NCBI GenBank assembly: GCA_965242805.1
Contig: CBDETD010000002.1
Coordinates: 2,914,001-2,978,000 of the forward strand
Source: JANQEU01 sp965242805
Lineage (GTDB): Bacteria; Bacteroidota; Bacteroidia; Cytophagales; Cyclobacteriaceae
Length of the DNA: 64,000 nucleotides
Direction of reading: 5' to 3'
Shown here: positions 1-9,763 of the stretch, one piece after another
How positions within the stretch are numbered: the first letter of the stretch is position 1
Layout of the letters: each line of letters opens with the position of its first letter
Position numbers and translations under genes: made by a program
The notes under the pieces: model-generated
Databases searched by the model: none
What the model saw: only the letters and a program-made list of their open reading frames with translations
What the model was told of the DNA's origin: nothing

Positions 1-251
1 AGATCTTCGACGACATAAAACTTGATTTCGAGATTCAATATGACACGAAAGATGCGATAGGGAGAAGATATAGAAGGCAGGACGCTATCGGAACTCCGTT
101 TTGCATCACGGTTGATCACGATACACTAAATGATGATTCGGTTACTATTCGAGATCGTGATTCCATGGATCAGGAACGGATTAAAATTGCGGAATTAGAA
201 GAGAAATTAAGATCGAAAGTAGATTTAAAGAACTTGCTTAAATCAATCTAA
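1..251 (+). CDS. glyS: Glycyl-tRNA synthetase, C-terminal end (partial)
   Basis: Reading frame 3 is open from the window edge to a TAA at 249-251 and gives 82 residues. They include the motif GRRYRRQDAIGTPFC followed by VDHDTLND, characteristic of the anticodon-binding domain of class II single-chain (alpha2-type) glycyl-tRNA synthetases. The enzyme charges tRNA-Gly in the cytoplasm. The catalytic core lies upstream of the window. The next gene starts 6 bp downstream on the same strand, so the two may be co-transcribed. Confidence 0.9.
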   Translation, partial: IFDDIKLDFEIQYDTKDAIGRRYRRQDAIGTPFCITVDHDTLNDDSVTIRDRDSMDQERIKIAELEEKLRSKVDLKNLLKSI

Positions 252-257
252 GATCTC

Positions 258-1046
258 TTGAGTTCATTTTTACATGGGATTCTAATTGCACTGGGACTTA
301 TTTCCATTGTTTTCATCAATGGGATCATTGAGTACCTGAGGTCAGGGAGTCTACAGCTCAATCCATTCCCTTTTTCATTTGACCCGCATCATCAAGGGAT
401 CCTTGAAAAGCATTTTAAGTTTTACAGGAATCTCACTTTTGAGAAAAGAAGGGAATTCGAAAAAAGAGTAACTCACTTCATCCGTTCCAAGCACTTCGTT
501 CCGCGAAACATGAGAAAAGTAACCTCTGAGATGAAAGTTTGCATCGCTGCCTCTGCTATTCAACTTACATATGGGTTGCCGAAAGTCTATTTGAGCCATT
601 TCAAATATATTCTTGTATATCCGGATGAGTATTACAGCACTATCACTAAACAGTTTCATAAGGGAGAGGTGAATCCAAGACATCAGGCAATAGTACTGTC
701 CTGGAAGTCATACGTCGAAGGTTATGCGTATGAAGAAGGAATAAATCTGGGACTTCATGAAATGGCTCATGCCCTCCACCTGGAAAACACCATCAGAAAT
801 GAAGAGTTTGACTTCCTCCCGAAAGAGGCGTTAGAAAAATGGGATAAGCTAGCGGACGGGGAAATAGAGATCATCAAAGCAAATGGCGGATCCTTCTTCA
901 GGGATTATGGAGCCGTCGACTCTTACGAATTCTTTGCGGTGGCCATTGAGAATTTCTTCGAAAGGCCTAAAGAATTTAGGACTTACAGCCCTGCGCTCTA
1001 TGACACCCTGGGCGAGATTCTAAATCAGGATTCGACAGCAAATTGA
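258..1046 (+). CDS. MtfA-like zinc metallopeptidase (M90 family)
   Basis: This 262-residue protein has an N-terminal hydrophobic segment (about residues 6-24) and a zinc motif HEMAH at 167-171, followed by the family-typical EFFAVAIENFFE near residue 225. That arrangement matches the MtfA/M90 peptidases; E. coli MtfA binds the repressor Mlc and has aminopeptidase activity. Here a membrane anchor is likely, so the substrate is unknown. The start is a TTG 6 bp after the glyS stop; the frame has a stop at 249-251 and no ATG in its first 80 codons. Confidence 0.85.
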   Translation: MSSFLHGILIALGLISIVFINGIIEYLRSGSLQLNPFPFSFDPHHQGILEKHFKFYRNLTFEKRREFEKRVTHFIRSKHFVPRNMRKVTSEMKVCIAASAIQLTYGLPKVYLSHFKYILVYPDEYYSTITKQFHKGEVNPRHQAIVLSWKSYVEGYAYEEGINLGLHEMAHALHLENTIRNEEFDFLPKEALEKWDKLADGEIEIIKANGGSFFRDYGAVDSYEFFAVAIENFFERPKEFRTYSPALYDTLGEILNQDSTAN

Positions 1047-1247
1047 ATTGTTATTACCATTTCATCGCCCATTTTTCCGGCTCAACCAAAATATTTCCTG
1101 TTCGGATGATAACTTCAAAATTACTTTAGAATTAGTCTTTACGATTGCAGGATAATCGTAACAATCCTCATCGATCACCAGCTTCATTAAGGATCAGCCA
1201 GAAGTAGTCAAATACAATTTGATTTGTAACACGTAAACTGGTAACCT

Positions 1248-1370
1248 ATGAAAGACCTTCTCCCAACCACCCCACTCCATGCCAAACATGGAGAGGCCAT
1301 CATTAAGATCGGACAATATCCAAAAGAATTCACCTCCCACAAAATCACTTCTGATAATGACGGAATCTGA
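1248..1370 (+). CDS. Possible 40-residue leader ORF overlapping a response regulator
   Basis: An ATG at 1248 opens 40 codons ending at a TGA at 1368-1370, 14 bases past the regulator start at 1357. The peptide is mixed in composition with no obvious membrane segment. The rest of the 1047-1356 interval holds no recognisable gene, only a short inverted repeat (CTCCATG at 1275-1281, CATGGAG at 1287-1293) that lies inside this ORF. Overlap with the regulator would allow translational coupling, but coding status is not shown by the sequence alone. Confidence 0.3.
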   Translation: MKDLLPTTPLHAKHGEAIIKIGQYPKEFTSHKITSDNDGI

Positions 1371-1749
1371 AGATAAATACAGGATCCTTTATGTCGATGA
1401 TGAAGACTCAAACTTGTTTCTTTTTGAATTGAGCTTCAACGATGATTTTGAGGTAATTACCGCAAATTCTCCTGAAAAAGCTCTGGAGATATTAGAAAGG
1501 GAAAATAAAATACATATGATTATTTCTGATCAATGTATGCCACGAATGAGTGGTGTCGAATTACTTGGGCTCGTTAAGGACAAGTTCCCAAACGCGATCA
1601 AAATGATAATTAGCGGGTATGTAGATTATGAGGAATTTCGGGACGACATGGAGAGGAATGGTGTCAAAAAATTTATTCATAAACCCTATTCGCAAAATCA
1701 TCTTAAGAAAGTAATTGAAGTCGAATTGGAAGAAGCATTTGGTCAGTAG
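1357..1749 (+). CDS. Single-domain response regulator (receiver)
   Basis: This is a stand-alone CheY-like receiver domain of 130 residues. The acidic pocket is D14/D15, the phospho-acceptor is D58 in ISDQCMPRMSG, the switch serine is S86 and the conserved lysine is K109 in HKPYS. The ISDQ-MP signature is common in receivers of HD-GYP or hybrid-kinase pathways. No output domain follows and no histidine kinase gene is next to it, so it probably relays phosphate to a partner encoded elsewhere. The reading frame extends upstream to an ATG at 1279, but homology begins just after the ATG at 1357, which I chose. Confidence 0.85.
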   Translation: MTESEDKYRILYVDDEDSNLFLFELSFNDDFEVITANSPEKALEILERENKIHMIISDQCMPRMSGVELLGLVKDKFPNAIKMIISGYVDYEEFRDDMERNGVKKFIHKPYSQNHLKKVIEVELEEAFGQ

Positions 1750-1853
1750 ATCCTCTTCCACAATCTTCCTTGACCTTTAGGTTGAATCTCCTTTCATGAA
1801 TTCTTATTTTCGCCGATGTTGTAAAAGAACTTAGCAATGTCTGAGTTTAATAT

Positions 1854-3188
1854 ATGCATTGGAAAAAGTTATTGTCGGCCAAAAGATTCGGGGAATCGAG
1901 TTTCGAATTCAATAAAGTAACAAGGTCCAGGTTTGAGCAGGACTATGACCGGATCATATTCAGTAATCCATTTCGGATGTTGCAGGATAAGACCCAGGTT
2001 TTTCCTTTACCTGAAGACGATTTTGTGCATACACGATTGACCCATAGCCTAGAGGTTTCCAGCGTGGGAAGGTCCCTGGGTAAAGAAGTTGGGAAGGTTA
2101 TTATCGATAGATGGGATTTGGAAAAAGAAGGAATTTCTCAGTTTGAGTTTGGCTCAATCACTTCGGCTGCTTCCCTGGCGCATGACCTCGGAAATCCTCC
2201 ATTTGGTCATTCCGGCGAGGAAGGAATTTCGGCCTTCTTTAATAGTACTGCAGCCGGTCAGCAGTTTGAGGGTAAGGTTTCTGAGAAGGAATGGTCAGAC
2301 TTAAATGCGTTTGAAGGAAATGCTCAAGGCTTCAGGATACTCAATAGTCCAACATACGGGGGTTTGAAACTCACGTACGCAACACTAGCTTCCTTCACCA
2401 AATACCCAAAAAGTAGTAGTAGTTCCTCTGAAAGTGGTAGGAAAAGTCAAAAGAAATATGGCTTCACACAAAATGAAAGTGATCTTTTCAAAGAAATAGC
2501 TGAGGAAACCGGGCTCATTCCATTAGGAAATGAGAAATGGTGCCGGCATCCTCTGGCATTTCTAGTCGAGGCAGCAGATGACATTTGCTATCACATCATC
2601 GATCTGGAAGATGGCACCAGGTTGGGATTAGCGTCCTTTAGGGAAACGAAGGAACTGCTCGCAGAGATCATCGGTGATAAGTTCTCTGAGAAAAAACTAG
2701 ATCAGGTGTCTGGCCTAAATGAGAAACTAGGTGTCCTTAGGGCAATGGCAATAGGATCTCTCATTAACCAAACCGTAGGTTGTTTTTTGGATCATGAAGA
2801 AAGTATACTCTCTGGTCATTTTGACCAATCACTGGTCGATACGATACCCAGCTCAACCACCCTTAGAGAAATTATTAATCTTTCAATTGATAAGATCTAC
2901 CGCTCTCGAATAGTCCTTGAGAGAGAAACAGCGGGATTCGAAGTTATTGAGAAGTTGATGGAAAGGTTTTCGTTGGCGATGTACTTTAAAAAATTTGAAT
3001 CCAGTAACTATTCCCCAAAGTACAAATCTGTATTCCGGCTGTTGCCAGAGACCTATCAAATTTACTTGCAAAATGATGGATTATCGATTTACCAATCTTT
3101 GCAAATTATCACAGATTTCATTTCCAGTTTGACGGATTCCAGAGCGCTGAAACTATATCGTACAATTTCAGGTTTTCCCTTACACTAA
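1854..3188 (+). CDS. dgt: Deoxyguanosinetriphosphate triphosphohydrolase (dGTPase)
   Basis: The enzyme hydrolyses dGTP (or dNTPs) to the deoxynucleoside and triphosphate, limiting dNTP pools. The 444-residue protein shows the HD-domain metal ligands: H64 in TRLTHSLE, H110-D111 in AHDLGNPPFGH with H119, and a later aspartate in EAADDICYHIIDLEDG. Length is normal for the family. An odd serine run (187-192), partly coded by three AGT codons from 2412, sits in a loop after YPK. The gene stands alone, with about 100 bp on each side. Confidence 0.93.
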   Translation: MHWKKLLSAKRFGESSFEFNKVTRSRFEQDYDRIIFSNPFRMLQDKTQVFPLPEDDFVHTRLTHSLEVSSVGRSLGKEVGKVIIDRWDLEKEGISQFEFGSITSAASLAHDLGNPPFGHSGEEGISAFFNSTAAGQQFEGKVSEKEWSDLNAFEGNAQGFRILNSPTYGGLKLTYATLASFTKYPKSSSSSSESGRKSQKKYGFTQNESDLFKEIAEETGLIPLGNEKWCRHPLAFLVEAADDICYHIIDLEDGTRLGLASFRETKELLAEIIGDKFSEKKLDQVSGLNEKLGVLRAMAIGSLINQTVGCFLDHEESILSGHFDQSLVDTIPSSTTLREIINLSIDKIYRSRIVLERETAGFEVIEKLMERFSLAMYFKKFESSNYSPKYKSVFRLLPETYQIYLQNDGLSIYQSLQIITDFISSLTDSRALKLYRTISGFPLH

Positions 3189-3269
3189 TTAATTCAAAAA
3201 ATTTCCAACAAATCTACTTTAACATTTAATAGAGTAGGATTCTAACGTCCTGTGACTCAATAAAATCAT

Positions 3270-3277
3270 TACCTTTG
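3270..3277 (+). promoter_or_regulatory. Candidate -7 promoter element (TACCTTTG)
   Basis: TACCTTTG matches the Bacteroidota -7 consensus TAnnTTTG and lies 14 bp before the ATG of the MMPL exporter gene. No clear -33 TTG is seen at the expected spacing. Confidence 0.45.
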
Positions 3278-3291
3278 CCAACCATTTTGAA

Positions 3292-5727
3292 ATGTGGAAT
3301 CGTCTCGCTCATATAATTCTTAGATTTCGGCTCTATCTCATCTTTCTGGTGGCAGTCATAACCGGATTCATGGGTTATCACGCTACAAACATTGAGATGT
3401 CCTATGACCTGGCCAATGTAGTGCCAGAGAAAGATCCCGAAATGCAATACCTAAAGTCTTTCCGAAATTTATTTGGAGAGGACGGGAATATAATTGCATT
3501 AGGGATCAAAGACAGTGCAGTTTACGAGCTTACAAATTTTCAAAGATTCAGATACCTGGCAGATGAACTTGCCCGATTAGAAGGGGTTAAAAATGTATTG
3601 GGATTACCAGTTTTACAACAACTATATCCTAACAGAACGACAAAAGAATTCGAATTAAGGCCTGTATTTCCTGAAATCCCCAATGAAAGGGATGAACTCG
3701 ATTCCTTGTTACAGTCAGCATCCGAATTGAAATTTTACAGTGGCCAGATCATCGATGAGGAAAGCGGAGCCACTCTCATTTTAGTAACTGTTGACAAAGA
3801 ATATCTCAACTCTGTCAACAGGAATGAATTGGTATTCGACATAGTTCGGGCTGGCGAACAGTTCGAGGAGGTCACTGGAATAGACATACATTTTGCAGGT
3901 CTGCCCTATGTCAGGTCTTCTAACATGGTGAAGATCAAAAATGAGCTTAATAAATTCCTGGTGTATTCAATCTTAATCACCGGAATTATTCTTTTCCTAT
4001 TCTTTAGATCCTTCAAAGCAGTATTATTTCCTTTAATTATCATCGGAGTGGTAGTTATCTGGGTTCTGGGCACTATTGATCTCTTGGGTTTTAAGATCAC
4101 TATTCTTACCGGGCTTATTCCGTCAATTATAGTTGTAATTGGTATTCCCAATAGTGTCTATATGCTGAACAAATACCACCAGGAATATGCACGCCACGGA
4201 GATCAGCAAAGGGCATTGATAGGCATCATTAGGAAAATCGGAATAGTCACTTTGATCACTAATTTCACTACAGCCGTAGGATTCCTTGTATTGATATTTA
4301 CGGAGATAAAGATCTTAACGGAATTCGGTATTGTAGCAGGTATTAATGTGATGTCCACATTTATTGTGAGTATTATATTAATTCCATCTCTGTATTCGTT
4401 TCTGGCACCCCCATCTACCAGACACCTTAAGCATTTGGATTTTAAACTGATAGGATGGGTACTAGACCTGTTGGATAAGCTGGTTCACAGACACCGAATT
4501 GCTGTTTTCATTCTAACAATTGGGGTAGTAGGAGCAGCCTTCTACGGTTTGACCAGGATCGAAGCCATTTCTTACATGGTTGACGATCTTCCAAAAAAGA
4601 GTAAACTTAAAACGGATCTCGAATTCTTTGAGTCCAATTTCAGCGGGATCATGCCACTTGAAATTGTTGTGGATACAGGAGTCAAAAAAGGAGTTCAAAA
4701 CTTGAGCAATCTGCGAAAAATAGATCAGTTCGAAAACTTTTTGAGCTCAATACCTTATATATCTCAACCAGTCTCTGTTGTAAGTTTTATAAAAGCCGCC
4801 AGGCAAAGTTTTTATAACCAGAATCCGGCCTTTTATTCAATCCCGAACCGTAGAGACCTGGGATTCATAATCAGGTATATAGACCTGGAAGATGAAGAGA
4901 GTGCCATTACCAGGAATTTCATCGATTCCCTTAGCCAAAAATTAAGGATCTCTCTGAAGGTAGCTGATATTGGTTCTACAAAAATGGATTCCCTCGTGAA
5001 TCAGGTTATTCGTCCTAAGATTGATGAAATTTTTGGAGACACCAAGATGGACGTTGATATAACAGGGACAACTCTCATATTTATCAAAGGGAACAAATTT
5101 CTGGTGAATAATTTGATTACGTCAATGATCATCGCATTCCTGGTAATTGCTGTGATCATGGCCCTTCTCTTCAGGAATTTTAAAATGATCATCATATCGC
5201 TGATCCCGAATATCATCCCCCTTTTGATGACGGCCGGTTTGATGGGTTATTTTGGTATCCCTCTAAAACCAAGCACGGCCCTGACATTTGGAATAGCTTT
5301 CGGTATTTCCGTGGATTACAGCATTCACTTATTAGCTAAGTACCGGCAAGAGTTATTCATAAATAATTTTTACGTACCCATAGCTGTCAGCAAAAGTTTA
5401 AGGGAAACAGGAGTAAGTATGATATACACCTCTATCATTCTGTTTTTTGGATTTGTGATCTTTGCAATATCTGAATTTGGGGGAACGGTAGCGATGGGCA
5501 AACTGATTTCAATTACATTATTGTTTGCGATGCTTACCAATGTTGTGGTTTTACCTGCGTTGCTATTGCAATTTGACAGTGGTAAAAGGAATGTGAAGGT
5601 GCATCCATTGATTGAAAAATATCCTGAGTTTGCGGAGAAGAATTCAGTAGCCAATAATGGTGAAAACCCAGGTAAAGAAATATTAAACGAATTTGAAGAA
5701 GGTTCCGGAGATGGCAAAGTATCCTGA
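3292..5727 (+). CDS. MMPL/RND-family inner-membrane exporter
   Basis: This 811-residue protein has the duplicated RND architecture: a TM helix at the N-terminus, a periplasmic loop, a five-helix block (about residues 220-365), then a second TM, loop and helix block (about 600-765). The second block carries GIAFGISVDYSIHLLAKYRQE, the hallmark of HAE3/MMPL transporters. Such proteins export lipids or hopanoid-like molecules; the substrate here is unknown. No adaptor or TolC gene is adjacent. Its 3' end overlaps ileS by 17 bp, suggesting coupled expression. Confidence 0.85.
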   Translation: MWNRLAHIILRFRLYLIFLVAVITGFMGYHATNIEMSYDLANVVPEKDPEMQYLKSFRNLFGEDGNIIALGIKDSAVYELTNFQRFRYLADELARLEGVKNVLGLPVLQQLYPNRTTKEFELRPVFPEIPNERDELDSLLQSASELKFYSGQIIDEESGATLILVTVDKEYLNSVNRNELVFDIVRAGEQFEEVTGIDIHFAGLPYVRSSNMVKIKNELNKFLVYSILITGIILFLFFRSFKAVLFPLIIIGVVVIWVLGTIDLLGFKITILTGLIPSIIVVIGIPNSVYMLNKYHQEYARHGDQQRALIGIIRKIGIVTLITNFTTAVGFLVLIFTEIKILTEFGIVAGINVMSTFIVSIILIPSLYSFLAPPSTRHLKHLDFKLIGWVLDLLDKLVHRHRIAVFILTIGVVGAAFYGLTRIEAISYMVDDLPKKSKLKTDLEFFESNFSGIMPLEIVVDTGVKKGVQNLSNLRKIDQFENFLSSIPYISQPVSVVSFIKAARQSFYNQNPAFYSIPNRRDLGFIIRYIDLEDEESAITRNFIDSLSQKLRISLKVADIGSTKMDSLVNQVIRPKIDEIFGDTKMDVDITGTTLIFIKGNKFLVNNLITSMIIAFLVIAVIMALLFRNFKMIIISLIPNIIPLLMTAGLMGYFGIPLKPSTALTFGIAFGISVDYSIHLLAKYRQELFINNFYVPIAVSKSLRETGVSMIYTSIILFFGFVIFAISEFGGTVAMGKLISITLLFAMLTNVVVLPALLLQFDSGKRNVKVHPLIEKYPEFAEKNSVANNGENPGKEILNEFEEGSGDGKVS

Positions 5728-8700
5728 ATACAAGCAGATAAGTCTTCCAAATGTAGCAAAGGATGTACTCCGATTTTGGGAAGAGAACAAGATATTCGAG
5801 AAATCAATTGAAGTAAGAGAAGGATCCGAGTCCTTTACATTTTACGAAGGTCCTCCTTCTGCTAACGGTGTGCCTGGAATTCATCATGTATTACCCCGCA
5901 CGGTAAAGGATCTGGTATGCCGATATAAAACTCAGAAGGGATTTCAGGTGAAAAGAAAAGGTGGGTGGGATACACATGGCCTTCCTGTTGAACTCCAGGT
6001 TGAAAAAGAACTGGGGATTAAAAAAGATGATATTGGTGTGAAGATCTCTGTTTCTGAGTACAATCAGAAGTGCAAAGAGGCAGTGATGAAATTCAAGGAC
6101 CAATGGGACGACCTTACCAAAAAAATGGGTTACTGGGTTGACCTATCGAGTCCTTACATAACTTTTAAAAGGGACTACATAGAGTCAGAATGGTATCTTC
6201 TTAAGAAACTCTATGATAAGGGGCTTCTTTACAAAGGATATACAGTTCAACCTTACTCACCCGCAGCTGGAACGGGTCTAAGTTCTCATGAATTGAACCA
6301 ACCAGGTACTTATAAACCAATTAAAGACACTTCCGTAGTAGCTCAGTTTGAAGTTAAGAAAGATGAACGATCCCGGTTCCTTTTCGAAGATGAAAACGAA
6401 GATGTCAGGATCCTTGCCTGGACAACTACACCTTGGACACTGCCTTCAAACTGTGCGCTTGCCGTTGGTGTAAAGATTGGATATGTTAAGGTCAAGACTT
6501 TCAATCCCTACACATTTAAGCCGGTTTCTGTGGTCCTGGCAGAGGAGTTGGTTGGGAGGTTCTTTTCGGAGAAGGCCAAAGATCTGACACTTGGTGACTA
6601 CAAAGAAGAAGACAAACTCATCCCTTTTGAAGTAACTCAGAAATTCACTGGAAATGAAATCTTGGAAGTACGGTATCACCAATTGATGCCTTACGTGACC
6701 AATAAAAATCTTGAAGCAAATGGTTTCAGGGTTATCCCAGGGGATTTTGTAACAACCGAGGATGGAACCGGTGTGGTCCATACAGCATCGGTATTTGGAG
6801 TAGATGATTTCAGAGTCAGTCAGCAAAATGGTGTACCTGCAGTGATGGTCACTGACAATACTGGTCATGAAGTCCCCTTAGTTGACAAAAAAGGACGTTT
6901 CGTGAAGGAAGTGACTGATTTTGCTGGAATGTATGTTCGTGAGGAATTCTATTCCGATGAGGAAAGAAGCAGCCCTGATTTCAGACCCACCGATGTCAAG
7001 ATTGCTATCAAACTCAAAGAAGACAACAAAGCCTTTAAAGTGGAAAAATATGAGCACTCATACCCACATTGCTGGCGAACTGATAAACCGGTACTTTATT
7101 ACCCCCTGAATTCATGGTTCATTAAAACCACTGCACTTAAGGACCGATTATTGGAATTGAATTCAACCATAAATTGGAAACCAGCTTCGACAGGAACCGG
7201 ACGATTTGGAAACTGGTTGGAGAATCTTGTAGATTGGAATTTGAGCCGATCCCGTTTTTGGGGAACTCCACTTCCAATTTGGTCGACAGAAGACCGATCA
7301 GAACAGAAGTGCATTGGTAGTCTTGAAGAATTGCGGTTGGAGGTAGACAAATCAGTAAAGGCAGGTTTTATGGCTGAAAGTCTTCCTGAAGATTTTGACC
7401 TTCATAGACCCTATGTCGATGATGTAGTTCTGGTTGGCGAAACCGGAAAGGAAATGTATCGTGAACCAGATCTTATCGACGTATGGTTCGACTCCGGAGC
7501 GATGCCTTATGCACAATGGCATTATCCTTTTGAAAATGAGGATATTTTTAGAGACAGTTTTCCAGCTAATTTTATTGCAGAAGGAGTAGATCAAACAAGA
7601 GGTTGGTTTTTCACATTACATGCCATAGCGTGCTTATTGTTTGATTCGGTAGCTTTCGAAAATGTTATTTCTAACGGCCTTGTTCTAGATAAAAAAGGTA
7701 ATAAAATGTCCAAGCGATTGGGTAATGCCGTTAATCCTTTTGACACTATCGAAAAATATGGACCTGATCCTACGCGTTGGTACATGATCTCCAATGCAAA
7801 TCCATGGGATAACATGAAGTTTGACCTGGAAGGAGTCCTTGAGGTTCAACGAAAGATGTTTGGGACATTATCAAACACTTACTCGTTTTTTGCGCTGTAT
7901 GCAAACCTTGACGGATTCAATTTCCAGAATGAACTAATCCCCGTAAAGGAGAGGAATGAAAGCGATCGTTGGATCATGAGTCGACTGAACACCTTGATCA
8001 AGGAGGTTGATGCCAGCTTGGACGATTACGAACCCACTAAGGCTGCCAGAGCCATTCAGACCTTCGTCATTGACGATTTGAGTAATTGGTACGTCAGATT
8101 GAATCGAAAACGCTTTTGGGTTGGGGAATACAGTGATAATAAAGAGGCGGCCTACCAGACATTATACACCTGCTTGAAGACTGTATCCAAACTAATGTCT
8201 CCAATTGCACCCTTTTATTCGGAAAGGCTTTATTTAGATCTGAACTCCATTTCTAAGTTCGATCACGAAGAATCCGTTCATCATTGCCATTTCCCAGGAG
8301 TCAATGAAGATCACATTGATCTTGAGTTGGAAGCAAGAATGCATCTGGCGCAACTCGCTTCATCTTTGGTACACAGCTTGAGAAAGAAAGAAAAGATCAA
8401 GGTGAGGCAGCCCTTATCAAAAATCCTGATCCCCATTCTGGATAGCAAGGAGAAAGAACGCCTTATACTTGTCGAAGAACTGATAAAGTCTGAAACCAAT
8501 GTGAAAGAGGTGGAATATCTTGATGATACCTCCGGAGTTCTTGTAAAAAAGATTAAACCAAATTTCAGGGTTCTCGGAGTAAAATTAGGACCAAAGCTGA
8601 AGCAACTTACCCCGTTGATAAATAATCTTGATCAGGAGCAAATAGGAGAGTTTGAAAGAAAAGGATCATACGAATTGCAACTAGTTGATGAAATCGTACA

Positions 8701-9070
8701 TCTATCTCTTGAGGATGTGGAGATCTCATCAGAGGACATTCCAGGATGGATGGTTGCAACAGAAGATGGATTTACAGTGGCCCTGGATATCACTATTACA
8801 GATGATCTGAAGAAGGAAGGTATCGCGAGAGATGTGGTAAATCGAATCCAAAATTTGAGGAAAGACAAAGGGTTGGAGGTTCAGGATAAGATAAGTGTAT
8901 CGTACGATACGGTGAATGATTTGATGAAAACTGCTATCGAAGAAAACAAACCTTATATAAAACATGAAACCCAGGCCCTTGCTTTGGAGTACTTAGAAAG
9001 AGTTTCCAACGGTGAACAGCTTGAAATCGATGGGATCGGAATTAATGTGTCTATTGAAGTAGTGAAGTAA
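5711..9070 (+). CDS. ileS: Isoleucyl-tRNA synthetase
   Basis: This 1,119-residue class I synthetase charges tRNA-Ile. The HIGH-equivalent is GIHH at residues 56-59 after PPSANGVP, GGWDTHGLPVE follows, and KMSKR is near residue 665. A CP1 editing domain sits between them. The PPSANGVPGIHH form and the length fit the eukaryote-like IleRS type found in many Bacteroidota. I chose the ATG at 5711, preceded by GAAGAAGG, over an in-frame TTG at 5693. It overlaps the exporter by 17 bp and is followed 1 bp later by lspA. Confidence 0.95.
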   Translation: MAKYPEYKQISLPNVAKDVLRFWEENKIFEKSIEVREGSESFTFYEGPPSANGVPGIHHVLPRTVKDLVCRYKTQKGFQVKRKGGWDTHGLPVELQVEKELGIKKDDIGVKISVSEYNQKCKEAVMKFKDQWDDLTKKMGYWVDLSSPYITFKRDYIESEWYLLKKLYDKGLLYKGYTVQPYSPAAGTGLSSHELNQPGTYKPIKDTSVVAQFEVKKDERSRFLFEDENEDVRILAWTTTPWTLPSNCALAVGVKIGYVKVKTFNPYTFKPVSVVLAEELVGRFFSEKAKDLTLGDYKEEDKLIPFEVTQKFTGNEILEVRYHQLMPYVTNKNLEANGFRVIPGDFVTTEDGTGVVHTASVFGVDDFRVSQQNGVPAVMVTDNTGHEVPLVDKKGRFVKEVTDFAGMYVREEFYSDEERSSPDFRPTDVKIAIKLKEDNKAFKVEKYEHSYPHCWRTDKPVLYYPLNSWFIKTTALKDRLLELNSTINWKPASTGTGRFGNWLENLVDWNLSRSRFWGTPLPIWSTEDRSEQKCIGSLEELRLEVDKSVKAGFMAESLPEDFDLHRPYVDDVVLVGETGKEMYREPDLIDVWFDSGAMPYAQWHYPFENEDIFRDSFPANFIAEGVDQTRGWFFTLHAIACLLFDSVAFENVISNGLVLDKKGNKMSKRLGNAVNPFDTIEKYGPDPTRWYMISNANPWDNMKFDLEGVLEVQRKMFGTLSNTYSFFALYANLDGFNFQNELIPVKERNESDRWIMSRLNTLIKEVDASLDDYEPTKAARAIQTFVIDDLSNWYVRLNRKRFWVGEYSDNKEAAYQTLYTCLKTVSKLMSPIAPFYSERLYLDLNSISKFDHEESVHHCHFPGVNEDHIDLELEARMHLAQLASSLVHSLRKKEKIKVRQPLSKILIPILDSKEKERLILVEELIKSETNVKEVEYLDDTSGVLVKKIKPNFRVLGVKLGPKLKQLTPLINNLDQEQIGEFERKGSYELQLVDEIVHLSLEDVEISSEDIPGWMVATEDGFTVALDITITDDLKKEGIARDVVNRIQNLRKDKGLEVQDKISVSYDTVNDLMKTAIEENKPYIKHETQALALEYLERVSNGEQLEIDGIGINVSIEVVK

Positions 9071-9071
9071 C

Positions 9072-9698
9072 ATGAAGAAAAGGCGACCAGTATTAATCTA
9101 TTTTGTAGTAAGCATGGTAGTTATTGTGATCGACCAGATTGTGAAGTATCTGGTTTTCTCCAATATGACCATGGGATCTCGCGGGCAGATCAAAATTTTC
9201 GGAGATTGGTTCAAACTTCATTATTTGACGAATCCGGGAATGGCATTCGGAATGGAGTTACCTTTCGAAAATGCCAAAATCCTTCTTACGCTGTTTCGTT
9301 TGGCAGCAATGATCGCCATTGGTTATTACCTGTATCATATGTATAAGAAAGGAGCCGCTCATGGGTTGTTGATCTGCATTGGAATGATCCTTGGTGGAGC
9401 AATTGGTAATTTAATCGATAGTATTTTCTACGGTGTATTGCTTGACAATGCACCATTTGATGCACCAACACCCTGGTTTTACGGTCAGGTAGTTGACATG
9501 TTCTATATCGACATATGGGAGGGACGTATTTCCGACTGGGTTCCAATAATTGGAGGGGATTATATGGCTCTGTGGCCTGTTTTCAACATTGCGGATGCTT
9601 CCATATTTATTGGTATTTCTATAATACTAATCTGGCAAAAAGCATTCTTTAAGGAGAACAAACAGGAATTGTCGCAGATAAAGATTCCACAAGAATAA
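9072..9698 (+). CDS. lspA: Lipoprotein signal peptidase (signal peptidase II)
   Basis: This inner-membrane aspartyl protease removes signal peptides from diacylglyceryl-prolipoproteins. The 208-residue protein has four predicted helices, and the two catalytic aspartates are visible: D116 in GGAIGNLIDS and D175 in FNIADASIF. The roughly 45-residue stretch between them is longer than in E. coli, a common feature in Bacteroidota. It begins 1 bp after ileS, a widespread arrangement, so the pair is almost certainly one transcript. Several lipoproteins in this window are potential substrates. Confidence 0.95.
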   Translation: MKKRRPVLIYFVVSMVVIVIDQIVKYLVFSNMTMGSRGQIKIFGDWFKLHYLTNPGMAFGMELPFENAKILLTLFRLAAMIAIGYYLYHMYKKGAAHGLLICIGMILGGAIGNLIDSIFYGVLLDNAPFDAPTPWFYGQVVDMFYIDIWEGRISDWVPIIGGDYMALWPVFNIADASIFIGISIILIWQKAFFKENKQELSQIKIPQE

Positions 9699-9763
9699 AG
9701 GAGTCCAGGTTCATCTATATTCTCTCTGCGATTGGTGGAGTTCTGCTTTTTTCCACCAAAGCC

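Noticed and set aside
1240..1320. Stretch around CCACTCCATGCC...CATGGAG that looked a little like 5S rRNA helix III
   Set aside because: The other 5S helices and conserved bases are missing; the stretch also reads as an open frame.
5370..5807. Minus-strand frame of 145 codons across the exporter and ileS overlap
   Set aside because: Both plus-strand genes are well supported and the translation has no recognisable features.
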